Position numbers and translations under genes: made by a program
Part shown: positions 8,926 through 23,900 of the stretch, in pieces
How the letters are laid out: every line of letters begins with the position of its first letter
How positions within the stretch are numbered: the stretch's first letter is position 1
NCBI GenBank assembly: GCA_028564925.1
Contig: CM053034.1
Location: forward strand, 93,381,626-93,445,625
Reading direction: 5' to 3'
Length of the DNA stretch: 64,000 nt
DNA from: Lithobates sylvaticus
Lineage: Eukaryota > Chordata > Amphibia > Anura > Ranidae
Notes under the pieces: model-generated
The model's input: only the letters and a program-made list of their open reading frames with translations
The model's database searches: none
What the model was told of the DNA's origin: nothing

Positions 8926-11900
8926 CTACAAGAAAAGAAAAAAAATCTTGGGTCATTTCTTTTTAGGGTGACATTTCAATTACTACGGTAAATTTAAATT
9001 ATGAAAGCAGTTATTGTAGAGGAATATTCGGATTGTATTACATCACAGCACAGCACAACTTGCAAATTAAAATGTATTATTAGAGGTTGCCCTGCTCCAA
9101 GCCCTGCTTGCCTACCTTACCTGTCCATGATCTGGAGACATATCAGCCATGAAGTCACAAACTCACCTATAAAAATTCAAAGTACAGACAGACTCTCCAT
9201 AATACTGAATGGAAAATGAGACTTTATCTATGTGGGTACTATCTAATTGGATTGAGAACAGGTGAGAAGAAGACTGAAGGAAGGGCTGGGGACAAGACTG
9301 TTACAGTTCACTAAAAGGGTAATGCTGGCCATACACTATACGAAAAAACGGCAGAACCCATTTTCGAAAAACGAACATTTGGCCGTGAGCGCAAACGATA
9401 GTGCCATCATATAATGACCGATAAATCGTTCAGTGGACATAAATGATTGCATTTTTTGTTTGTTTTTTTACATATATCTAGTGCAAACGGTTCGGACGGG
9501 AAACACATTAACCTTTCGATTTATCGTTCGTTAGCCAGAAAATTTCCAAACTTGTCCTTCGTTTTTTCGGCTCAAATACGACACAATGATTATCGATTTT
9601 GTGCCCATTATCTGGCCGAAAAACGAAGGAACTGTCTAAATGACTGAATTTCAGACGATTTTTCGTATAGTGTATGGCCAGCATGAGACTTACAGTATGT
9701 AAAGAACTTATTCAGTGAAACCATCCTAATTAAATGCCTCTTTTCACCAAACTGTGTCCAGAGCAAGGTAGTAATCCATCTGATGTTAAATCCAGTTACT
9801 ATCAAACATGATTATCTTACTCAGATTACGATTGTAGATGTGTATGTTGTATGTGTATGTGTATGTGTATGTGTTTGTAAGCGTGTCAGGACCCCACAGG
9901 GCAAGGACCGCACTATACCACAGATGGACACCAGTGGCAAAAAGCGCCCTGAGGCGATTCAGTTCGCATAGGTTGCGCTATACAAGTCATTCATTCATTC
10001 ATTCATTCAGATAGAAAAGCTTTTTATATGTCACCAGAACACCATCAAAAAAGATCAAAGAGAGGGGAAAGGAGGGAGACAACCACTCTGGTGTAGTAAG
10101 TTCCAACAAGGTTTAATTACAAAGGAAAGTTAAAAGCGAATACTCACTAAAGTATAAAAAACATACATTTTTAAATCCCCAAGAGAGGGGGAGCCTGTGG
10201 TGGAGGCACAGTGCTAAAATAGTGCAGCGGAATAGATGGATGATGAGCTGCTGCAGGCAGAGGCCGGATCTCTGTGCCGCTGACTGTTGGTAGGGAAATG
10301 GCTCTGACAGTCCAGCTAGCATGTGGAATGCCACGGTGCTGCAGGCAGAGGCCGGATCTCTGTGATTCTCATGGAAAAAACGACATACATTAAACAGGGT
10401 AACCTTAACAAATTTCAGATGGTATGGAAAAATTGGTTTGAGAGAAACTGGATATAGAAAAATTAATTAGACAACAATTGGGGGAGGTTCAGGGCGTCAA
10501 GTGCTACAAGGAGTGGAAATGTAAGAAGATGGATGGAAGGGGTGGAGGGGGAGTGGAGATGATGCCAGCGGCTTCTTTTGATGTATGAGAAAAAAGTTAA
10601 TAAAGATATATAGTTAAAAAAAAAAAAAAAGTATAAAACACGGCTTCTTTCTTTCCCAGTGCCAATGGCCGATGGATGGTAATGTCCGTCTGGAGTCCAG
10701 GGTCACAGGATGCGTTTCGAGGGAGCTTCCTCTTCCGGCAGGACTGTGCCTCCACCACAGGCTCACCCTTATCCAGAGATCTCAATATGTATGTTTTTTA
10801 TACTTTTGTGAGTATTCACTTAACTTTTCTTTGTAATTAAACCTTGTTGGAACTTACTACACCGGAGTGGTTGCGCTGCCTCCCTCCTTTCCCCTCTTTT
10901 GTTATACAGATGGAGTTCCACTTCTGCTTTGACAGCAACACCCCTAGGTTGTTAGTTCCTTTTGTCTAGTTATAAGGGCTACCTGCTCATCAAACCCCCT
11001 CCTCTTCAATTTTGGTCTGTATCATTTTTGGTCTGCATCATTGCCTTTGCTTATTTAGTTGTTCATTTTTCAATTTCATCGTTTACATTTCCAATGAGTG
11101 CTGATAGACTAGTGCCATTCCTGGCGTTGGGGAAATAGTTTTTTTTACATAAAAAAAGCTGATAGAAAAAATTAGCCTATCAGCAATCACCCAAAATAAA
11201 AAATATTTTTTGATAGTCTTAGCCTTTATTATGTTAAAACAGAAAATGTTATCTATTTGTAAATAATCCATATCTACAGTACATGAGAAACCTGTATGCA
11301 CCATTTTCTCACATTATTTAGGAATACCACATGGTAAATAAAGTGTAGGTATATGTAAAAAGCTGTACATGACTTTAAACCTATCCCCCCCCCCCCCCCC
11401 CCAGAAAAGCTTTTGCCGATCTTTTTAGCTACAACAACACTTTAAGGTACTCCTTGTCAAAAAGGGCCAGCGTGCAATCACACATGGTTGTACTTTGAGC
11501 TCTAGAAAAGCACTGCAATGGCTGCAGATTTGCTCCATTTCAGTGGAGATCCAAATGCATCCCCAGTGCCCATTTCTGCACAAGGGCCTGAGATTACTAC
11601 TATTAGAAAGTTCAGTGTATATGCCTTCTCCCTATCACGTTGCTTGTTAAAGCATCTTTTACATTTTCCATTGGCAGTCACAGCCATGCAGTCAGTGGAG
11701 ATGCCTTTGTTATAAATTAAATATGAGCACCCAGCAACCTTAACCAGAAAAGGATTCCTCACGCAGACAATCTAATTTTTCTCCATCTCAAACTAAAAGA
11801 AAAGATTTGGGGTTGCAAGTCTACTTTAATCAGTGACATACAATAGATCAGTAATTATTATAGCTGTTATCAGAGTGGGAAATTCCCAGTCTGCGACCTA

Positions 11901-14900
11901 CTGTATGAGACTAATGCTGCCCAAAGATTTAGCTTCTTTTTTATTTCTTTCATTTAGCCAGTGGGTCGAACAGAAACAAAACACAGATTCCCCCATCCAT
12001 ACAAATGAGGTGGACAGAGCAATTCTCCGCTGTCAGAATACACTGATCAGAGGGCTGCAGCCACTAATCAACAAAAGTTTTCCCAACATCACCAATCGTC
12101 AGAAGTTGATCATTAGATCGATTTCTGTGGAGCAGGAATGGCCATAGATTTATTTAAATTCAGCCAGTACCTGCTGAATCAGCTAGATTTCAATCCATCT
12201 ATGGTTAGCTTAAGCCTGACAATGTGGATAAAATTATTATTAATCGAATGAAGGTGATATTTTTGAACATGGATTCAAGATGCTTACCCCCATATTGAGC
12301 AGTAACAAGGGGGCAAAATATCAGTGGACTATTTATTCCCTCCATCTCCCTATACATGCACATTTCAAGAAATTATCTTATATACAGTAATTTCTAGTAA
12401 ATTGTCCTAGTCTGATGATAGTGAACTTTCCCAACCATCCAGATTGACTGTCAGAAACATCCATACTAAACAGTATTTTGTACCTGGGAATCAGGCTTAA
12501 TAACTCAGGCCAAATGGAAACAATTGCAAATAAAAATACAGGAAATCTGTTCATAGAACTTACACAATAAAGATGAGCTACATGTCTCTGGTACATTAGA
12601 CTGAGGTGAGGAGCTCCTGAACTTACCTGTTGTTATGCTTAATACGTTGTAATTCTGTATGCGGCAGACCAAGGTTAATGCCAATGTTCATCCAGTCAGA
12701 TCCAATCTGTGTGGCAATACTGAGCAAGTTGGTTTCTGTGAGGTAACCAACCTCGGCATTGCCTAAATTCAAGGGACGGAGTGAGTAGCTAATTCCTTGC
12801 CTTTCATTCTCCTGGTTAAGACTTTTCATTTTCTGTACATAAAAGAGAAAAACCAGAACAAAAAATGTTACAGTTTATACTTTGTAAATAAGTTTTGTTT
12901 GTTTTTTTAAGTGGACCTGAACTCAAAAATGAAGCTTTGCTATATTATGGGGAACATTTAGGAATGTTAATGGTGCCTAAGCAACACCCAAAAAATGGGC
13001 TTTGTCTTCAATTCTTCCAGAAAAAGAACAATGCACTTCCAGGTACATGAGGTTACCTAGGTACTCCTGAACCTATGGGCTCACATCTTTATATCTGTGG
13101 TTTGAGATCCAAGGCATTTCTGCATCTGACTGCTAGTCTAAAGATATTTGGAATGAGATCAGGTAAAGTCATTACTGTGCAACACTTTGTTCTGCATTCA
13201 GGAGGCTCTGACACGAGGAAGCGAAATCCTGCCCCTACCAAGATGACCACCTCGATAGAGAGACAGAGTGCAGAACAAGGAATGGTAAGCCAGTAGTGGA
13301 GTAAGATCAGCATGAGAGGCCCCGTGCGGTCTTTTAGGTCCTTTAGACCCCATTCACACCTGAGCCTTTTGTACACCTTACTACGCTCAACATGTAGAAT
13401 CCCATGGTTTGTAATATTGCTTGTTTACAATTCAACACTACGTTATTATATGCTCTATTCCCCAAGCTTAAAGGGATTGTATGAAGGTTTTTTAATCTTA
13501 ATGCATTATATGCATTAGGATAAAAAAACCTGTGTGCAGCAGCCCCCTAATACTTACCTGAGCCCGTCTTTTTCCAGCGATGTTGCAGGAGTGTCTAAGC
13601 TGCCTGGGACTCCCTCTCATTGACTGAGACAGCAGCATAGCGCGATTGTCTCCCACTGCTATCAAGCAAAATCATTCAGCCAATCAGGAGAGAGAAGGGG
13701 AGGGCCAGGTCACAGCTCCATGTCGGAATGGACACAAGGAGCTGTGACTCAGCTCGGGTGCCCCCACAGAAAGCAGCTTGCTGTAGGGGCACTCAACAGA
13801 AGGGAGGGGCCAGGAGCACTGAAGAGGGACCCGAGAAGAGGAAGATCCAGGCTGCGCTGTGCAAAGCCAACTGCATAGAGCAGGTAAGTATAACATGTTT
13901 GTTATTTAAAAAAATAGGAGACTTTACAATCACTTGGCTTTTTTGGGCACAGCTTTTAGAGTCGTGTTCCTCTTTATCCCTTTCGCTCTAAAGGACATAT
14001 GCCATACTTTTGTCAGTAGCCGAAAAAGCGTGTTCATCTGACCAGCTGTTAGATGGAAGCAATCCACAGCCGCCAGATTGCTTTCACACATCCTGGCGGC
14101 ACTGTTCCTCTGTCACCACGTGTGCTCTTGACATGCTTCCCAGGCTCTGTTCTCCCATCAGTGGACCCGGGATCAGCCTTCAGGGTAGATGGGAGAGAAA
14201 TTAATGAACATCTGTTCGCTGATCCCTGCTTCTTACTAAGAACCTGGACATAAAAATCTGAAATTACCACTATTTTATTCTTTAGGGTCTCTGCTTTCAG
14301 AAAATAGATAATGTTTTGGGCATAGGTGTGCGCAGCCTATTGCATTATATTGCACATACATGCACTGACACACAAAAATGGGCACCGGCTGGGGGCTGGT
14401 TTGGCGGAGGAGGTGGCTGAGCGTGTCATGTGATGTCATGGTGCAAGGGAGCCGAGAGGCCAGAGCCTCATGTGCTGGTCTGTAGGACCGGGAGCAAGGC
14501 AAGCGGGAGCAGGACTGTCGGTGCTGTTTGGACTGGGGTGGACTGGAGGAACCACCTGGCATTGTGACTCAGGAGGGGACGTGTCGTGTCGGTGAGGTGT
14601 CATCATCATCATCTGTGATGCTGCACACCTCTGTCAGTGTCTCTGTGAGCCTGTCCATTCTAAATTCTTGTCCTCCTGAGCGGAGTCTTGTCCCTGAGCT
14701 ACTTACTTACTAAGTCGAAAATAAAATAAGAAATATGTTTTTTGCCTTAATATCTACCTTAGCCACTTGACCTCCAGAAGATTTACCCCCTTCATGACCA
14801 GGTCGCTGCATTATTTTAACTGACAATTGTATGGTCATGCAACGATGTACATTAATAAAATTTATATCATTTTTTTTCCCACAAATAGAGCTTTCTTTTG

Positions 14901-17900
14901 GTGGTATTTGATCACCACTGTTTTTTTTTTTTTTTGTGCTATAAACAAAAAAAAGGACTGACAATTTTGAAAAAAAAAAAAAAAACAATCTTTTTTTTTA
15001 CTTTCTGCTATAAAAAAATGTAAATTGCTTCATAAAATTTAGGCCAATATGTATTCTGCTACAAGTCCAATAAGTGTATATTGATTGGTTTGCGCAAAAG
15101 CTATTGCATCTACAATCTATGGTATACATACTGGAACTTTTATTTTTTTTTGCTTTTTATACTAGTAATGGCGGCGATCAGCAACTTGCAGTGGACAATC
15201 TAACACTTTGTGGGCACCAGTGACACCAATACAGTGACAAGTGCTAAAAATATGCACTGTCATTGTACTAATGACACTGGCTGTGAAGGGGTTAAAAATC
15301 TAGGACAATCACAGGGTTAAATGTGTGCCTAACCAGTGATTGTGTGTAAACAGTGTGCTACTTTCACTAAGGTATGTGATGGATTTTATTCCCTGCCAGT
15401 AAATGATGGGTGTCATGGCAGTAAATTTTAATCTGATAGGTTGGCAACACTGATGCAAGAGTATGGCCCAAAATACAGACAGTGTGCATTTGGGGCCCCT
15501 CACCCACAACTGCAAACCTGTCAAATTAGGACTTGTGGTTGTACTGCAGGCAGAGACACAAAACAGGATTGGTTCTTAAAGGTGACCCCCCCCCCCCCCC
15601 CACACACACACCGCACCAATCACCCCTCTCCTACCCACATCCGATTTCCTTGCTACCCAGTCTCCCTGGAGAATGGGCAGGTTTGCAATGGGAGGTGAAT
15701 AGAGTGTCCCCATGCGCACGCCTACGGTTTTGGGGGTTTTATGTGATCTTCAGGCCTAAAATAATTTTTTAAATAATAAATAAAGTGTGCAATAAATAAT
15801 ACAAAGTCTCTGGCAGTGAAGGGGTTAAACAAAACTTCCACCTACTGGTAATCTGATAGGCAATGTGGCCATCCAGTCAGATTTTGTGCCTTTTCTGTGC
15901 TTATGGGCTTCCTCCGGTACAGCTTCTGGAACTGATCCACGGTAAAATGACACCTGAAGAAACAGGACCAAGACAGAAGTGATTCACAGTACTTTCATGA
16001 CATGTATACTGTAACATTAGGCAGCATTCCAACAACATAAGTGTATGGATAGCAGATAAGACACATTATGCATTTTTCACAAAGCAGAAAAGAGCTGGGA
16101 TTCAGTTTTGTAGATATCAGAAAATTACTTTTGATATTGTGTTCTGTCCATTATAAGTCACTCACCTGCCCTTTAACATCCTCTTGCTTTCTGTCAGTAG
16201 AAGAAGTCACATATACCTCCTTCATGTTTTTCATTTTTGCATAGAACACAAAAGATATTTTTCCATCCACACAATCTGGACGCTCTGAATCAAAATAAAG
16301 AATGTGAAATTTAGCAATGCAGGCTCCATAACACAATCAATCAATGACAGAGGGCAATTTGTGTATGTGTCATAAAAGGAAAAACAAAGATAAGAAAAAT
16401 TTATGTATGGATATGAAGCTTCATAAAAGCAATCATTCCACATATAAGTAATTCACTTAGAGAAAAATTGTACATGCTACTACACTTTTCTGGCACTATG
16501 GCAGCACCAGATTCAAAAATCCCTTCTGTCAGTTTCTGTAGTTTTACTGACATGTGCAGGAAATTATGGTAGTTCTTGCTAGTGCCACTTTTACAAAGAT
16601 CAACTGACAGGTCATGTTAATATCGCAAACAGAAAGCAGCAACATTTCAAGACCACTAAGGCTCGATTCACATCTATGCATGTTGCTTTTGAGCGTTTTA
16701 ACAGCGATTTTGCAGCGTTTTGGGGTTTTTTTTTTTTTACACTGTGGTTGCTCAGCAACCAGCTATATACAGTGTAAAAAAATAAATAAAATAAAAAATG
16801 CAAATCGCGGCAAAATCACGGTAAAAACGCTGTAAAAACGCGGTACTTGCATTTTGGATGTAGGTCCATTGACTTCTATTACATGCAAAACGTTGCATTT
16901 TGCATGAAAAAAAGTCCCGGACCTTTCCATAAATGTTTTATATAAATAATTTAAACCTGATCACTGTAAGCACACCTGTCAGTGATAAATTGTTTAGCTT
17001 ATCCCTCTTACTGCTGCATTTGCAGGATAACTTGTTATGCTAAAAAAATAAACAGACATACTGGCTGGATCACCAGGTGAAAATAAAGAAAAGAAAGCCT
17101 AATAAGAAAACGAATGCAGCCATCATATGTAAAAATTGCTAAGCTGCAATATAATACATTTTAGGTTTAATACCACTTTATGAATTTTTTTTTTTTACAC
17201 TGTGCTTGCTTAGCAACCAGCTATATACAGTGTAAAAAAAAATTAATAAATAAAATAAAAAACGCAAATCGCGGCAAAATCACAGTAACAACGCTGTAAA
17301 AACGCGGTAAAAACGCGGTACTTGCATTTTGGATGTAGGTCCATTGACTTTTATTACATGCAAAACGTTGTATTTTGCATGAAAAAAATTCCCGACCCTT
17401 TCCAAAAATGCAGAGGCACAAAAATGCATTGATGTGAACATGTTTCATAGGAACCCATGTTAAAAAATTTCCCTGCATTTCTGCAAAATGCATCAAAAAA
17501 CGCATTAGTTTGAATCAAGCCTAAGTGCCTGCTCCTCAGATGTGTGCTGGTGATAATGTGGACTGGATTTATGTTTTGGGAGTGCCAAGTGCCATTTCAC
17601 CACAGCATCCCCCTATGTCTGGGTCCCATTGATGTATGGAGTGCATTGGACTCTTTATATTTATGGACTTTTACAAAGTGGCATTATGACTGCAGTTCAA
17701 AGCTAACAAAACTTAAAAGGGTAATTAAAGCGGTATTAAACCCAAAACCAAAAATCCTTAGATGTGGTGGCTATATTAGTTTTCTTTTTTAGGCTTCTCC
17801 CCCCCCCCCCCCCTTTATTCTCACTGTGTGTACAGGCCAGTAACATACCTTCTCTATTAGGGTGCCAACACTATGGATGAAGGGGCAACAGAATTGTTAA

Positions 17901-20900
17901 GCTGGGTATACACCCAGATCGAAATTTGTGTGTTTCAGAAGAGACCAGACAAATATTGATCTGTGTGTAGCTTTCCTTGTAAGAAAATTAGATTGGCTTC
18001 TGTTGAATTGTCCCCCATTGGAAAATCTTCGATCAGCAGCTTGAAGTCAATTGGCTACAGCACTGATCCGTGTATTCTGACAGTGGAGAGTCCTCGCTGT
18101 CAGAATACAATGCCCTAGCAGGGGGAATTCCTCCATCCACCTTGCTTGTGTGGATGAAGGAATCAGTTTTTTTCTTCTTTTTTTTTTGTTCAGCCCGCTG
18201 GCTGAAAAGACAAAACTAAATAACTAAATACCATATGTTCCCAAATTTAGAGCAGAATTAAATACACTAAAACTGAAGTCAAATTCCAGCTCACATGTAT
18301 AAATGTTTAATGTATAAATGTTTTATATAAATAATTTAAACCTGATCACGGTAAGCACACCTGTCAGTGATAAATTGTTTAGCGTATCCCTCTTACTGCT
18401 GCATTTGCAGGATAGCTTGTTGTGTTAAAAAAATAAACAGACATACTGGCTGGATCACCAGGTGAAAATAAAGAAAAGAAAGCCTAATAAGAAAACAAAT
18501 GCAGCCATCATATGTAAAAATTGCTAAGCTGCAATATAATACATTTTAGGTTTAATACCACTTTATGACAAGCACAAATTTGGCATACAGAGACAGGGCA
18601 GAGTGCATGTCTCTGTACACTGTGTAGCATGTTCACTGAGCTACCCCTTCCCCCTTTCCTTCCCCACATGTCACTGGTTGTCAAAGACACTGTCGACTTC
18701 ACAGCTGACACTGACAGTGGGCTGAACCTGATGGGGAAGCAAGGGGACTAGTTCCCTATCAGGTCTGCTCTTGTGATTGACAGCAGGCAGTGGATGGATT
18801 GTATTGCCAATAGTGGGCTTTATATTGGCTATGGATATGTGCCACAGCCTGCTGTCAATCACAAGGAGAGTAGACCTGATGGGGAAATAGTGTATCTGAA
18901 TCCCCATCAGGCTCCGCCCACCCATCTTCAAAACTTCTCAGCAGCTGTGACAACTGCATCAGCAGGTAGGGGGCTGAAGTGTATGGACACTCAGGTCTCC
19001 AGACACAGTGCTTGCCCCAAATTCATGTACCTGTTTCTAACAGGTACATGATCCTGTCACCCGCACCAGAAAATGTCATGCAGAGGAATTCTAAAGAGTG
19101 TCGTAGCCACTTTTTTGAGTTCCCCTATGGACTATAACAGCTTTTCCTCTATTTCCTGCCCTCTATGTAATCCTATTGACCAGCAAGGCAACCCATAATA
19201 CTGATGAGCCAATACGAATGTGAGGGGGATAGTGCTCCACAGCAAGCTCCAACCCTTTAAGTGCCAGAGCTTAGCCTGTCAGTACTTCCCAGTATTTGGC
19301 AACATCTGCAGGCTTCTTGAAGGGGTATGAAATGCCTGCACTTTATACTTACAGAAGATTTTTAGACAGTGGATGAGGAGAAGAGAATTGTAAATGACAC
19401 TGAGGAAGATATAATGCAGTGAGAAAGTGAGTCACAAGCTTTGAATGAGCATGCAGCTTTTGAATAAGGCCTCATTCACAATTATGAATGGGGCTGTGAT
19501 GCGATCATAACTGGGCACGCCAGCATGGGTTCCCAGCGATTAACTGCAGGAGGCAACCTCATTGAAAGCAATGGGGGGTTGACATCTCCCGCAACTATTG
19601 ATATACTTACAGCGGTAGTAAAGTCTTGTAAGAACAAAAACAAAAAACTAAAATGTCCTCCCCTGCAGATTTAAAGGGTTTGTTACCCCAGCATTTCATA
19701 TTCCTGATTTCCTGGCCCACCTCATGTCAGCACACAATGGGTTAACATCTTCTCTGGAGCCCCACAGGACCACCTGTTCTTAGCTAAATAAAAGACAGCA
19801 CACACTGTTCACCATACTAACTGATTATAATATGACGATTCCTTGACTTCAGGTCTCAATAAATCAATAAAACAGTTTTAATACAAATATATAACAATCA
19901 CTTAATTCAAGATTATTGAAACGGATATTTATTGGACTCAATGAAATTAAGTGGGCCCATTAGCCATTTAGAAGCCACAACAAACACTTATATAGGAATG
20001 ATTTCTGATTATCCACTCTGAGGAGAGGCAGAATGGGGAGATGTAAACAAGGCATTCCCTGTTCTGCCTAGCAACATGACAGAGATCTACTGCTCCCTGT
20101 CATCTGGAGCAGTGATCTCTGTCATGTTGTAGTGAGCCCATCCCCCCTACAGTTAGAACACATCCAGGGAACACACTCGCCCCCTAGTGTTTAATTTTCT
20201 ATTTGATCTTTGTCTCTCTCTGGGGACCTGGGATATAAAGGTGCTTCTGAAAATTTGGACAGAACAAGTCCATGCCATACAGGTCATTTCCACTTACTGA
20301 GAAGGCCTTAGCCTTTACTGCTCCCCCAGATGTTATCAGCACCAAACCTGTTTCTGGTCAAATTAAATCTTTTATGGCAAGGTCAGTCACCCCAATCCAA
20401 TGAGACTACTTTTAATAGCCTGGCTATGGAATAGACTAGACTAGAGGTGCAGGGATTCTCATCCGTGTTTGTTTAGACCTTGGTGACCTGAAGATCATCC
20501 AGGAATGCTATATATGAGAGGATATGAAAGAAAATTGTTTTCCTGACGCCTTCATGGCAGCACACACTGGGTTGTGACTCCGCCCCCACAACCTGACAGG
20601 ATTGGATAACTATAAAGTTGAAGGGGAGATCCCCCGCTGTATTCTCCTTTTTTTCCTCACCTGAACAGGTTGGACGGACGGATGTTCCTATGACAGATGA
20701 ATAAGCCTCTTACCGCAATCGCCCCAGCAGGTTCAAGCCTCTCCTGTTTGGAAGTCCCTCCTGTACAGTCTCTAAAGGAGCTTCTACGGAGGGAACCCCC
20801 ATTCTGGTGGTCTCAGGGGGCGTCAAGAATTCCGGCAAGTAACAAGCTTTAAAGAAGCTTTGATTTCGCAGTGGGCTCCTTTATCTTTATATTCTCTTTT

Positions 20901-23900
20901 CCCCCTTTTTTGTGTCTGGTACTGCCAGGGATAGTCCCTACTGTTTGTATCTGTGTGCCTCCCAAATACCAATGCGCTGCGTGGAGGTTCATAGGGACAA
21001 GTCATGCTGGCCCTTGTTGTCCCACAAAGAATATAGTATGTACTTACAGTTGCAGGCATGCTGGCCCTTGTTGTTCGAGATCCTACTGTTAGCAGAGCGG
21101 CGTGGTAGCGTCCCCGCATCGCCCATGCGCAGTACAGGGTCGGGCAAACACCGCTGTGTTTTCGGTGTGTTATGCCCTGATCCAAGATGGCGCGGGGACA
21201 CTCGGGCGCATCTGCGCATGCACGGAAAACGTCATTTGGGCGCCGTAATGGCGCCAGATTTAAAAACAAAACTTTTCCTGTGAAAACTCCCTGTGCAACT
21301 CTGCAGCGAATCTGGAAAGAAGTTAGAGGAAAATACTGCTCTGCAACACTCAGGTAAGCCCCTATAAGGGTTCCTTTTCCCTAAAACCAAGTACATTAAG
21401 AATCTTTGATTAAATAAATAAATAATTAATAAAAAAAAAAAAAAAAAATGTGTGTGTATAAATAAATAATAAATATATAAATGAATAAATTAATAGGGAA
21501 AGGGGTAGTAGTGAAGATATATATATATATATATATATATGTAATAGAACTATATATATATATGTGTGTATATATAAGTGTATATATGTGTGCGTAGGGG
21601 ACTGTGTGTAAAAAAAAAAAAAAAAACTATATATATATGTGCGTTTATTTTGTCTTTTCCCAGACTGCCCTGTCTCCTTCTTTTCTCCCTATGGAGCCCA
21701 CTGCCCACGCAGACCACCAACAGCAAACTAGGTAAGAGGCTGGACCAATAGTAGGTAAGTATTGAAGGGGAGAAAAAAGAGTGCCAGACCGCTAAAATGC
21801 TGCATTTTTTCTTGGCAGCCCGGCGGGATCAAGAACCACCAGCTCCCGGCACGGGAAAAGGTCAAGCCATACCTCAAGCAGGAGGTCCCGCAGGAGCCGT
21901 TCAAGATCACCTTCACGCCATCGGTACAGCCGCTCACGGCGAAGTCACTCGCGGCACAGTCGCTCCCGCCGCAGCAGGTCAAATCGCAGGAGGTCCCCCT
22001 CCTCGCATCGCCAAAGCCGCCACACCCGTCCCGCAGCCAATGCCTGCTGGGTATGCGGCGCCCCGGCACTACCGGAAAAACTTGCTTGCCGCTCTTGCTT
22101 CAACGAAGCCACTACAGAGAAGGAAGCAGATGCAAGGATAGCGACAGAGCTCATAAGGGAGTCAGTGCGGGAGTCTCTACTGGAAACCACAGCACCACCA
22201 TTGGACAAAGCTGTTCCCAGTACATCATCGGCGGAACCAGTGCCTCACCTCCAGACCTCGGATTCCCCCAGTTCTGAGGACGAGATTCAAGACGTCTCAG
22301 CAGGTTTTGATTTTTCTCTGGTGGAGCCTTTCGCCAAATCAGTCAAAGAGGCGATCGGCTGGGAAGATGACAAGGCAGAACCTCAAAAGGTTCGGAAATA
22401 TTTTCCAAACTTGAAGAGGGATCCGGAAACTTTCCCTTTTATAGAGGAGCTTGAAGATCTCATAAAGGACGAATGGGAAAGGTCGGACAAACGATCTAGT
22501 CTGACCAACAGGTTGGCCAAGATGTATCCCTTGAGGGAGTCAAAAATAAACCCCCTGACCAACGCTCCTACTGTTGACGCCTCTTTGATGCGTCTCGCCC
22601 GCCACGTCACTTTACCGATTGAGGATGCGGTATCCTTTCGAGATGTGCTCGATCGGAAGATGGACCTGGAGTTGAAAAAGGCATACTCCACGGCTGGGGG
22701 GGCCTGCAGACCTGCAATAGCTACAGCAGCAGTAGGCAGAGCCATCTCGGGATGGGCATCTAAAGTAGAAAAAGACCTGCAGGATGGCGTCGAGATGGAA
22801 AAAATGATTTCCTCTCTACAGGAAATCAGATTGGCAGGTGATTTTGTAGCAGAGGCATCTGTAGACGTCCTAAGATCGTCAGCCAGGACCATGCTGGCAT
22901 CAGTGACAGCAAGGAGAGCCTTATGGCTCAAACCATGGATGGCCGATACGGCATCTAAACTGAACTGGTGCAGGATCCCGTATGACGGCACAAATCTGTT
23001 TGGCACCAAATTGGACTCTGCTATCTCCAAAGTAACGGGGGGAAAGTCAGGGTTAATTCCCTCCGATAGGAGACCCAAGGCACAGAAAGGACCAGCATTC
23101 AGGCGTAACCTTCCGAATAAGTACAGAGAGGCCAGATCCTACCGCCCTGGTAGGGAATTTAGGAGGGACTGGAAGAACACAAAACCGGCTTTTCTTAGAA
23201 TGCAGAAAATCAAGTCCACCCCGGCAGGGGATCAACAGAAGTCGTTTTGAAGTCTCGCCTGCCCATTCGGCTCCAGGGAACAGTCAGGTGGGCGCCAGGC
23301 TAAGAAACTTCTCCCAAATCTGGTCAAGTCACATAGAGGATTCATGGACATTGTCCACAATAAAGTTCGGACACAGGTGGAGGTTCATAAACAGACCTCC
23401 GGGAAATCACTTCCAGGCAACCAAACAACCATCCTCACCACTCAGAAGGAGCCTGTTAATAAAGTATGTGGCGGAACTGAAGCAGAAGGGGGCAATACTG
23501 GAGGTCCCAGCATGTCAAAGGGGGAGAGGTTTCTACTCCCCCCTATTCTTGGTAAAGAAGAAGACAGGGGATCTACGCCCTGTGTTGGACCTCAAAAGGC
23601 TCAACAAGGGAATACAGGTCGAGGCCTTCAAGATGGAAAGTCTCCAGTCCATACTACTGGCAGTGAATCTGGGAGATTGGATGCTTTCAATCGATTTATC
23701 AGACGCTTATCTGCACATACCAATCCATCCAGCTTTTCAAAAATTCCTCCGGTTTGCCATAAACCAAGGCCATTTCCAGTTCCAGTGCCTCCCATTCGGC
23801 ATCTCCTCAGCACCCAGAACATTTACAAAGGTTCTACTACCCTTGGTAGCACTCCTCAGACAAAAGGGGTTACGCATTCACCATTACCTGGACGACATCC

